NCBI GenBank assembly: GCA_035623255.1
Contig: DASPTU010000093.1
Coordinates: 62,001-126,000 of the forward strand
Direction of reading: 5' to 3'
Length of the DNA: 64,000 nt
Origin: JAFAGX01 sp035623255
Lineage (GTDB): Bacteria > Acidobacteriota > Terriglobia > Terriglobales > Acidobacteriaceae
The translations under genes were made by a program, and so were the position numbers. Below, piece by piece: positions 57,633 to 64,000 of this stretch. The notes under the pieces are model-generated. The model did not search any database. It was not told where the DNA came from and saw only the letters and a list, made by a program, of their open reading frames with translations. The first letter of the stretch is position 1. Each line of letters opens with the position of its first letter.

Positions 57633-59366
57633 TCAGTTATCCGATCGGGATACCAGATACGGACCAATGGCGAGCGCATCCATACGCGTCCGTTGGAAGC
57701 AGTCGATTGCTTCCTTGGGCGCACACACAATGGGCTCATTCTCGTTGAAGCTCGTGTTTAGAAGGACCGGCGTGCCGGATTTTCGGCCAAAGGTTCGGAT
57801 CAGATCGTAGTAGAGAGGATTCTCCTGCCGTGCCACGCTTTGCAAACGCCCGGTACCATCAACGTGATTCACGGCACACAGTTGCTCACGCTTCTCAGGA
57901 CGGATTTTGTAGACGTGAAGCATGAAAGGCGACGGATGGTCGTGCTCAAAATACTCGTGTTGGTGTTCCGCCACGACCGAAGGAGCAAACGGACGAAACC
58001 ACTCGCGGTGCTTGATTCTTGCGTTGAGAACGTCTTTCATGTGCGGGAGGCCGGGATGCGCCAGAATCGAGCGATTCCCGAGCGCGCGCGGTCCCCACTC
58101 CATGCGCCCCTGAAACCATCCAACCACCTCGCCCGCTGCGATCCGGTTGGCTACTGACTCAAGTAGCGGCTCACGCTCCAGCTTCTGAAATCGCAGGTTG
58201 TTCTTTTTCAATTCAGCCTCGATCTGTGGCGGAGAAAATTCCGGGCCGAGGTAAGAATGTCTCATCTCGTGACGTCGTGGCTGATTCAGAACTGCGTGGT
58301 AAGCATAGAGAGCGGCTCCAACCGCCAATCCTTCATCACCGGCGGCCGGTTGAATCCAGGTGTGGCGAAATGGCGTGTGGTCAAATAGTTTTCCATTGGC
58401 CACACTGTTGAGCGCGCAGCCGCCAGCCATTACAAGTTCTTCGACTGGCACGCGTTTGTAAAGCTGATTCAAGAGGTGAAAGAAGACCTCTTCGAAACGC
58501 TGCTGCATCGCGTAGGCAAGGTCGATCTCGCGCCGTGTAAGATCACTTCGAGGCTGGCGTGGCGGCCCAAAGTGCTTCACCATTTGCTCCGAAAAATGGC
58601 GGGCCAAATGAACCCGACCGTCGGGCAAGACCTGCATGCCCTGGTTGCTGCCAAGCGGCTTGAAATAATCGACATCGAGCTTGAACGTACCGTTGTTAAG
58701 ACCAACAATCTTGCGAAGTTGCTCGTAGTGTGTGTCTTTGCCATACGGCGCCAAACCCATGACCTTGCCTTCATCGCCGTATTGGCCATAGCCGATGAAC
58801 TCGCAAATCATGGTATAGAAGCTGCCCAAGGATTGAGGCAGGAAGACCCGTTCGAGCACATGAATGAGGTTGCCGCTGCAACGCGCCATCATGGTAGAGA
58901 CGAAGTCGCCTGACCCGTCGTAGCTGAAACCGGCCGCTTTTTCCCAAGGAGAGCAGTAGTAAGCACTGGCAATGTGAGCAATGTGATGCTCGACATGGTG
59001 CTGGCGGAGGCGCAGTGTCCGCGGGTCGACATCGAGAGCTTCGGCAAGGAGGGACCGCAAATCGCGCATCGCCTGCTTGCGACGGCGAAGCCAAATAAAA
59101 TTCAGAATCCCGCGGGGATTGGCGAGTGCATATTGCACTTTTTTCGCAAGATTCGCGTCACTGTCCTGGCCGACGGCCACGTGATCGACATCGCTGATTC
59201 TTGCACCCAGAAAGTCGAGGCAGGCCCGGATTGCCAGAGTAGGAAGTCCCGCATAATGCTTGATGCGATTCAAACGCTCTTCGGCAATCGCAAACTTAAC
59301 CTCGCCGTCTTCCACGATGGCAGCCGACGAATCGGCATGAAACATGTTTAATCCGAGGATCAGCAT
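57633..59366 (-). CDS. Carbamoyltransferase (NodU/CmcH/TobZ family)
   Basis: 577 residues from MLILGLNMFHADSSAAIVEDG, the family start. The N-terminal Kae1-like domain has EERLNRIKHYAGLP and HHIAHIASAYYCSPW (metal His) and FSYDGSGDF; VMAGGCALNSVANGK follows. The C-terminal domain has VVGWFQGRMEWGPRALGNRSILAHP and VLLNTSFNENEPIVC. These enzymes transfer a carbamoyl group from carbamoyl phosphate, through carbamoyl-AMP, to sugar hydroxyls (Nod factors, antibiotics, O-antigens). Here it would decorate the glycan. An upstream in-frame extension to 59486 overlaps the next gene and is not used. Confidence 0.92.
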   Translation of the reverse strand: MLILGLNMFHADSSAAIVEDGEVKFAIAEERLNRIKHYAGLPTLAIRACLDFLGARISDVDHVAVGQDSDANLAKKVQYALANPRGILNFIWLRRRKQAMRDLRSLLAEALDVDPRTLRLRQHHVEHHIAHIASAYYCSPWEKAAGFSYDGSGDFVSTMMARCSGNLIHVLERVFLPQSLGSFYTMICEFIGYGQYGDEGKVMGLAPYGKDTHYEQLRKIVGLNNGTFKLDVDYFKPLGSNQGMQVLPDGRVHLARHFSEQMVKHFGPPRQPRSDLTRREIDLAYAMQQRFEEVFFHLLNQLYKRVPVEELVMAGGCALNSVANGKLFDHTPFRHTWIQPAAGDEGLAVGAALYAYHAVLNQPRRHEMRHSYLGPEFSPPQIEAELKKNNLRFQKLEREPLLESVANRIAAGEVVGWFQGRMEWGPRALGNRSILAHPGLPHMKDVLNARIKHREWFRPFAPSVVAEHQHEYFEHDHPSPFMLHVYKIRPEKREQLCAVNHVDGTGRLQSVARQENPLYYDLIRTFGRKSGTPVLLNTSFNENEPIVCAPKEAIDCFQRTRMDALAIGPYLVSRSDN

Positions 59367-59382
59367 GGAAACGAAAGAACCC

Positions 59383-60087
59383 TCATAGTTTTTTGGCGAC
59401 GAACATGAGTAAGGGTCCCCAAATGGAGCTACGCTGGGCCAAATCAGGAAGTGGGCTTCCAAAAGGCAGCAGTCTGTTGAGCGCAAATCCTGTTCGTGCT
59501 AGTAGTGCTTCGAATTCCGATGCCGAGAATTCCTGCCGGGAGTAGTCCAAGAAATCCAGCCAGTCTCTTCTCAGGAAGTCTGCAAGGCGGTGGCACGTAA
59601 CCTGAAAGCGTCGCACGATCGAGTTGCGGTTAGGCACCGACACAAGCAACCGCCCTCCCGGCTTCAGAACCCTGGCAAATTCCGTCAGGCAAGCGGTTGG
59701 GTCGGGGACGTACTCCAAAACGCTCGAGCACAAAATGCCATCTACTGATTTGTCGGGTGCAGGAAGTTGAGCAATGGTGTTGATCCTGGCAAAGCGGACG
59801 TGCTCAGAGAATCCGGTCGAATGGGCGAATAGAGCAGCGGTAGTTACCATCTCGGAAGCTGCATCCACTCCCAGCACGCGGCATCCGCGGGCAGCGAGCC
59901 AACGCGAAAGTGTGCCGGTACCGCAGCCAGCATCCAGCCATAAGGTACCTCTTAGATGGCAACCCTCCAGACATCTTGAGAGTAGTGTTTCCCGAGAGCG
60001 AAACGAGGACTTTTGGTAACGGCGTTCCCAGCCGACTGCGAGGCAACCGTGATAAGCGACGGCGTCAGCAGATGAGCCACTATGCAT
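59383..60087 (-). CDS. SAM-dependent methyltransferase
   Basis: 234 residues from the ATG at 60087 (8-base overlap with the GT2 gene); 60120 is an alternative start. Class I fold: WLDAGCGTGTLSRWLAARG (motif I), LGVDAASEM, LPAPDKSVDGILCSSVLEYVPDP and FARVLKPGGRLLVSVPNR. The UbiE/Methyltransf_11 type suggests O-methylation of a small molecule or sugar. In this cluster O-methylation of the glycan or its terminal residue is likely. 16 bases separate it from the carbamoyltransferase gene. Confidence 0.85.
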   Translation of the reverse strand: MHSGSSADAVAYHGCLAVGWERRYQKSSFRSRETLLSRCLEGCHLRGTLWLDAGCGTGTLSRWLAARGCRVLGVDAASEMVTTAALFAHSTGFSEHVRFARINTIAQLPAPDKSVDGILCSSVLEYVPDPTACLTEFARVLKPGGRLLVSVPNRNSIVRRFQVTCHRLADFLRRDWLDFLDYSRQEFSASEFEALLARTGFALNRLLPFGSPLPDLAQRSSIWGPLLMFVAKKL

Positions 60088-61012
60088 CAGAGGCAGAGTT
60101 CCCGCTGCTTTGCAATTCATAAATCTTGGCTTTGATGTGAAAAAACTGAATACCTTGAAAGGCACAATAGATCAGGCCCGGGACACCGTCCAGAAGTCCC
60201 AAACGAAAAAGATACCTGTAAAGAAAGAAAAGTAATGGAGAACCGGGCAAGCCGAAGAATTTCGATTTCAGCCAGCGCCTGCGCTGCGCCTGGGTTCCGA
60301 AGAGTGAAGGCGCGAGATCATCACATCCAGGCTTTCGTTGCAGCCAAGCTTTTGCCTCCCAGTTGGAGTAGTCATCGTGTTTGCGGATGTAGCGGGAAAG
60401 TGATTCGACATTGTAGTGACGAAGCGGGTTGCGGAACCTTCCAGTTTTTCCCTTTACGATAACGTGCTCATGAACTTCCATGTCGCCCATGGAGGGGTTC
60501 TGATCGCGGAGGCGGCACTCGAAGTGTCCCTTGCCGCGCCGAAACAGCGACAACTTATGGAAATCGGCACCCGCATGTCGCAGACGCTGACCCAGAAAAT
60601 GCATCTGCAACGAAATGTAATAGCCATCGAAATGAGAGTCTCGAATCGACTCGCGGAGCTCTGAAGCCAACTCCGGGGTGAGCGCTTCATCAGCATCCAG
60701 GAGAAGCACCCAGTCATAAACCAAAGGAAGCGTATCTAGTGCCCACTGACGTTTTTTGGGCCATCCGCCGTGATAGTAAAACTGGACCACCTTCGCGCCG
60801 AAAGAACGGGCAATTTCAACTGTGTCATCGCTGCTTTGAGAATCGATGACGTAGACCTCGCCGGCTTCATATATCGAAGCCAGGCAACGAGACAAATTGT
60901 GCGATTCATTGCGCACGGGGATGATAACGCTGATCGGCAAAAGATGATCAGGTTTGACGGGCTGCAATCTCTGGAGAACTTGCGTTTCGAGGGTCATCGA
61001 TTCTGCGATCAT
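60080..61012 (-). CDS. GT2 family glycosyltransferase (WaaE/KdtX-like)
   Basis: 310 residues from the ATG at 61012, which has GAGATGG 8 bases upstream; 61024 is an alternative. SVIIPVRNESHNLSRCLASI, VIDSQSSDDTVEIARSFGA, KKRQWALDTLPLVYDWVLLLDADEAL and HFECRLRDQNPSMGDMEVHEH match the group of LPS-core beta-glycosyltransferases. A C-terminal hydrophobic segment (FFLYRYLFRLGLLDGVPGLIY) may bind the membrane. It adds one sugar to the lipid-linked unit; donor unknown. Confidence 0.87.
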   Translation of the reverse strand: MIAESMTLETQVLQRLQPVKPDHLLPISVIIPVRNESHNLSRCLASIYEAGEVYVIDSQSSDDTVEIARSFGAKVVQFYYHGGWPKKRQWALDTLPLVYDWVLLLDADEALTPELASELRESIRDSHFDGYYISLQMHFLGQRLRHAGADFHKLSLFRRGKGHFECRLRDQNPSMGDMEVHEHVIVKGKTGRFRNPLRHYNVESLSRYIRKHDDYSNWEAKAWLQRKPGCDDLAPSLFGTQAQRRRWLKSKFFGLPGSPLLFFLYRYLFRLGLLDGVPGLIYCAFQGIQFFHIKAKIYELQSSGNSASDA

Positions 61013-61065
61013 GCTACCGGCCATCTCGAGCAGAGCATATTGACATGCAAGATGCGAGCGGCGGC

Positions 61066-62283
61066 TTAAGCCGCTGGACTGACTTCCGCGGCACGTCGAC
61101 CAGCGTAGAACAACGACCTGACGTAATTGTGCAGTCTTTGCGGCCAGTCGCGGCGCATGCATGGCTTCTCAAGAAGCAAGAAATAGCACCCGCAAACTGC
61201 CACGACTGCCCCGCCGACTAGGAAGAACTGAAGCAGGAAATACATCCAGAACGGCTGACCGGCGCCAAGGTTTTTGGTGAAGCGCCCTACGACTGAGATC
61301 ACTTCATAGTGGATGAGGTAAATGGAGTAGCACATGCCTCCTATAGCGGTGATCCATGGGGCCGAGAAGCAACGGCGCGTCAGAGTGCCTTGCAGAGCCG
61401 CGCAATAGAGCAGCAAGATCAGGAACGGGAACAGCCAACGAGTGAGCTGATCGGATTGCAGCAGGGCGATCAGCCCCGGCCAGCCGATGAGGGTGATCGC
61501 ATCCCAGTAGAAACCGGATCTCCGATCCGGTTTCCAGTCCGCAACAAAAAGATCTGCCACCAGAAAACCCGCAAGGAAATACTGCATATAAGCCAGAATG
61601 GAGAGCGCCATACGAGCATCACGCAAGAAAAAATTCTGAGCTGCGCTAAATGCGATGATCATTGCAATGAGCAGACTACGTCGAAGGCCCTTGCGTGGGA
61701 CTGCAAATAAAAGAGTGAGCAATGGCACCAGTGAATAGAACTGCACCTCGATTTCAAGCGACCAAGCCACTCCGATGATGGGGCTGGCGTGTCCGTAGAT
61801 GACATTGTGCAAATACAACAGGCTGGCAGAAAGGCGAGGTAAGAGGTCCGTGATTGTCTCTCCCTGAGCCCAGACCGCAATGACCAGCAGGACAAGAACC
61901 GTTACAAAATACGGAGGCTCCAAGCGGGTCAACCGGCGGAGATAGTACTTGCGCAGGTTCACGACCGGACCACCCGCGAGGCGGTGGGTGGCAAATGGCA
62001 GCGCCAGAATAAATCCGCTTATGACGAAAAACAGTTCGACCCCGCGGAAGCCAACCGACGCCATTTGAGCCAGCCAACCGGATTGATCCAACATGCCGGA
62101 ATGATGCTGCGGCCACTTGGCGACCAGGTAGCCATTCAAATGGAAAAGAACGACAAGGGTGATTGCGACAAAGCGCAAACCATCCATCTCCGGAATGAAG
62201 GTCCCAGACGTCGTCTCGCGGGCAAGATTGCGCAACAGCCAATCGTGAGCATGGCCGATCTTTTTTATTACTAGTGGAAGCAT
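61066..62283 (-). CDS. Acyltransferase 3 family membrane protein (OafA/YrhL-like)
   Basis: 405 residues with about ten membrane helices. Family motifs: MDGLRFVAITLVVLFHL near the start with the catalytic His, RGVELFFVISGFI, RRLTRLEPPYF and WSLEIEVQFY. Such proteins transfer acetyl or other acyl groups to sugar hydroxyls across the inner membrane. No SGNH domain is attached. It is the first gene of the minus-strand unit reaching down to 54.3 kb, and divergent from the methyltransferase at 62.4 kb (109-base gap). Confidence 0.88.
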   Translation of the reverse strand: MLPLVIKKIGHAHDWLLRNLARETTSGTFIPEMDGLRFVAITLVVLFHLNGYLVAKWPQHHSGMLDQSGWLAQMASVGFRGVELFFVISGFILALPFATHRLAGGPVVNLRKYYLRRLTRLEPPYFVTVLVLLVIAVWAQGETITDLLPRLSASLLYLHNVIYGHASPIIGVAWSLEIEVQFYSLVPLLTLLFAVPRKGLRRSLLIAMIIAFSAAQNFFLRDARMALSILAYMQYFLAGFLVADLFVADWKPDRRSGFYWDAITLIGWPGLIALLQSDQLTRWLFPFLILLLYCAALQGTLTRRCFSAPWITAIGGMCYSIYLIHYEVISVVGRFTKNLGAGQPFWMYFLLQFFLVGGAVVAVCGCYFLLLEKPCMRRDWPQRLHNYVRSLFYAGRRAAEVSPAA

Positions 62284-62392
62284 CAGTCGAAACGAAGAGA
62301 GGATTCGGCGAAGCCGTCACGAATCACAGAAAGCATTCCCCTGCGCTCTTGTCCAACATAAACTTCATGCCTGTAGCGAACGGAGCACGACA

Positions 62393-63370
62393 CTGCCTCA
62401 GATCGACAGCAGGCTTCTCGAACTTCTTGTCTGTCCCCGAGACCACGCACCGTTGCAAGAAGAGAACGGATGTTTGGCTTGTGGTGTGGGACATCACTAT
62501 CCGCTTGTAGACGGGGTTCCAATTTTTCTGCTGTCTGAGACCGCGCAGACCCATGTGGAGGCAAAGGGCTCGCTGGAGGCCGCTGAAAGTCCCCACATCA
62601 CATCGTCACCGGCGAGTGCCACGGTGGACGGGATTGATGGTTTCGTGCAGCAGATTATTGCGGGTACCAACGGCTGCCTCTACATTCCGCTGATCGGGAA
62701 ACTGCGCGAGTACCCAATTCCTGCACTCAGGCTCCCTCCCGGCGAAGGCAAGCGTTTCCTTGAAATCGGATGCAACTGGGGCCGATGGTGCATCGCTGCG
62801 GCGCGAGCGGGATACCGCCCCATAGGCATCGATCCGTCCTTGAAGGGCATTCGCGCAGCCCGTCACGTTGCACGGCAGCTTGGCGTGGACGCGCATTATG
62901 TCGTTGGTGATGGCCGCTATCTGCCGTTCACCGATACGACCTTCGATCAGGTTTTCTCCTACAGTGTCTTGCAGCATCTTTCAGGAGAGGATGTCTCGCA
63001 AGTTCTGGGCGAGATGGCCCGAGTCATGTACAGCGATTCAAATTGCCTGGTGCAGATGCCAAATCGCTTTGGAGCTCGCTGTTTATACCATCAGGCCCGC
63101 CGCCGCTTCCGGCCTGCCCGCGATTTCGAAGTGCGGTATTGGAGCCTCAACGAGCTACATGAGATTTTTTCCCGAGTATTTGGATCCGTACGAATTCTCG
63201 TGGACGGCTTCTTTTCGTTGAATCCACAAATCAGTGACGTACACCTACTTCCTCGGAAATACCGGCCAGTCATTTACGCGTCGGAAGCCTTGCGTGCTGT
63301 AAGCAGTAAACTTTCCTCACTAACCTACTTCGCGGACAGCCTGTACGTCAGCGCCACTCGCAGCCGTTGA
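62393..63370 (+). CDS. SAM-dependent methyltransferase with N-terminal Trm112-like zinc-ribbon segment, probable CTG start
   Basis: 325 residues if read from CTG at 62393, which has GGAG 7 bases upstream. The in-frame TTG at 62453 is the first ordinary start but would cut off RLLELLVCPRDHAPLQEENG, which with CLACG and HHYPLVDGVPIFL forms the Trm112-like lead often seen on sugar/lipid methyltransferases. The catalytic domain has FLEIGCNWGRWCIAAARAG (motif I), GIDPSLKGIRAAR, LPFTDTTFDQVFSYSVLQHLS and MARVMYSDSNCLVQMPN. Convergent 51-base overlap with the following GT4 gene. Confidence 0.82.
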   Translation: MPQIDSRLLELLVCPRDHAPLQEENGCLACGVGHHYPLVDGVPIFLLSETAQTHVEAKGSLEAAESPHITSSPASATVDGIDGFVQQIIAGTNGCLYIPLIGKLREYPIPALRLPPGEGKRFLEIGCNWGRWCIAAARAGYRPIGIDPSLKGIRAARHVARQLGVDAHYVVGDGRYLPFTDTTFDQVFSYSVLQHLSGEDVSQVLGEMARVMYSDSNCLVQMPNRFGARCLYHQARRRFRPARDFEVRYWSLNELHEIFSRVFGSVRILVDGFFSLNPQISDVHLLPRKYRPVIYASEALRAVSSKLSSLTYFADSLYVSATRSR

Positions 63371-64000
63371 GTCACGGGACCGAGACAAGGGCTTGCAACT
63401 CCCCGAGAGCTCAAAAGCGAGTGTCACCAGCTCGTGGACGTGTTTAGCCCACGAGAAATCTCGAGATCGGCTTCTCGCCGCAGCTGAAAGCTCCCGGCAT
63501 AAAGCGGGAGATTCCGCAAGGCGGACAATTTGCGCCGAAAGCTCTTTTGATGAAAAACGTTGGAAATAGAGAGCAGCTCGGCCGCATATTTCGCGGTGTA
63601 CCGGCAAATCCGAAGTGACCACCGGAAGTCCGCATGCCATCGCTTCCACCAAGGGGTGCGCAAAGGTTTCGGCATAAGCCGGACTCACGTAAATATCGCA
63701 CTGCTTGTACAACTGGTGAAGCTGTCGATAAGGAACGGCTCCCAGCTGCACAACTTCTTCCTCGATGCCAAGCCGTCCTACCAGAGCGGCGGCGCGTTCT
63801 GCGCGATATGAACCAGGGTTGTCGTCTGAACGCAGATTGCAAGTCAGAAATAAACGGATTTTCTTTCTAAGGCGCGCCCGCAGATTCGGGATGGCCCCGA
63901 GCAGAGTTTCGAAATTGCGGTAATAGTTGTAATGACTGACAAATAGAAGTCGCAGTGCATCTTGGGACGAGTCGAGCCTGTGCCGGATGTTCTCGGGCAG
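63320..64000 (-). CDS. GT4 family glycosyltransferase, C-terminal part, truncated at window end
   Basis: The frame is open to base 64000, giving 226 residues of the C-terminal GT-B domain; the N-terminus lies outside. From the window edge: LRLLFVSHYNYYRNFETLL, IRLFLTCNLRSDD, VVQLGAVPYRQLHQLYKQCDIYVSPAYAETFAHPLVEAMACGLPVVTSDLP. The EAMACGLPVV region is the GT4 donor-binding E-x7-E site. An internal GTG at 63751 is not the start. It continues the polysaccharide cluster beyond the right edge. Confidence 0.88.
   Translation of the reverse strand: MPENIRHRLDSSQDALRLLFVSHYNYYRNFETLLGAIPNLRARLRKKIRLFLTCNLRSDDNPGSYRAERAAALVGRLGIEEEVVQLGAVPYRQLHQLYKQCDIYVSPAYAETFAHPLVEAMACGLPVVTSDLPVHREICGRAALYFQRFSSKELSAQIVRLAESPALCRELSAAARSRSRDFSWAKHVHELVTLAFELSGSCKPLSRSRDSTAASGADVQAVREVG

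Noticed and set aside
62274..62510. Plus-strand frame from GTG upstream of the methyltransferase
   Set aside because: No family similarity; it overlaps the in-frame zinc-ribbon lead of the methyltransferase, which explains the bases better.
1..64000. tRNA, rRNA, CRISPR arrays, transposases, integrases, phage genes
   Set aside because: None could be recognised on either strand by reading; no tool search was possible.

Overview
The window looks like a chromosomal stretch of an Acidobacteriota (Terriglobia-type) bacterium. This is inferred from moderately high G+C, lipoproteins whose lipobox Cys is followed by Gly-Gly-Gly, secreted proteins built from tandem Big_2 repeats, and an uppS-cdsA-dxr-rseP-ispG run beside acidobacterial-style secreted hypotheticals. 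No rRNA, tRNA, CRISPR array, integrase or transposase was seen, so the interesting content is built into the chromosome rather than carried on an obvious mobile element.

Left part (1-6.8 kb): the C-terminal piece of a membrane glycosyltransferase, an epoxide hydrolase, a secreted hypothetical, a DUF1330 protein, a radical SAM/SPASM protein coupled to a class I methyltransferase, a DksA/TraR zinc-finger protein and PhoU. From 17.7 kb down to 7 kb on the minus strand lies a synthase-dependent exopolysaccharide locus: polysaccharide deacetylase, processive GT2 synthase, duplicated outer-membrane-type protein, M48 metallopeptidase, galactose-oxidase-like radical copper oxidase, a Big_2/NodB deacetylase and a GH16 glucanase. 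A nucleotide-sugar dehydrogenase and galE follow (18-20.6 kb).

Middle (20.6-44 kb): PP2C phosphatase, a NarL/DesR-type two-component system with a small membrane protein, an unusual MgtE_N-ABC ATPase fusion, rapZ, the envelope/isoprenoid block uppS-cdsA-dxr-rseP-ispG, glutaryl-CoA dehydrogenase, and a minus-strand group GT2-PTPS-PTPS-folE (pteridine synthesis). A scarred region at 37.0-37.8 kb holds a frameshifted gene, the 5' third of acetate kinase and what looks like the 3' tail of a lost second GH9 cellulase. An intact GH9 cellulase sits at 38.3-40.5 kb. yebC, tlyA and nadK follow.

Right part (45-64 kb): an amidohydrolase, mazG, a GNAT acyltransferase plus N-succinylamino-acid-racemase-like enolase-superfamily enzyme, a DinB protein, then a second, Wzx/Wzy- or ABC-like polysaccharide cluster running off the right edge. 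This cluster has a WecA-type initiating phosphoglycosyltransferase with an extra C-terminal domain, a Wza-like export protein, GT4 and GT2 transferases, a D-glucuronyl C5-epimerase homologue, a beta-propeller protein, a carbamoyltransferase, two methyltransferases and a membrane acyltransferase. Together they suggest a heavily decorated, uronate-containing surface glycan.

The two exopolysaccharide systems are the most promising material for new biology: one pairs a processive synthase with a radical copper oxidase, the other carries a heparan-type C5-epimerase with carbamoyl, methyl and acyl tailoring enzymes.
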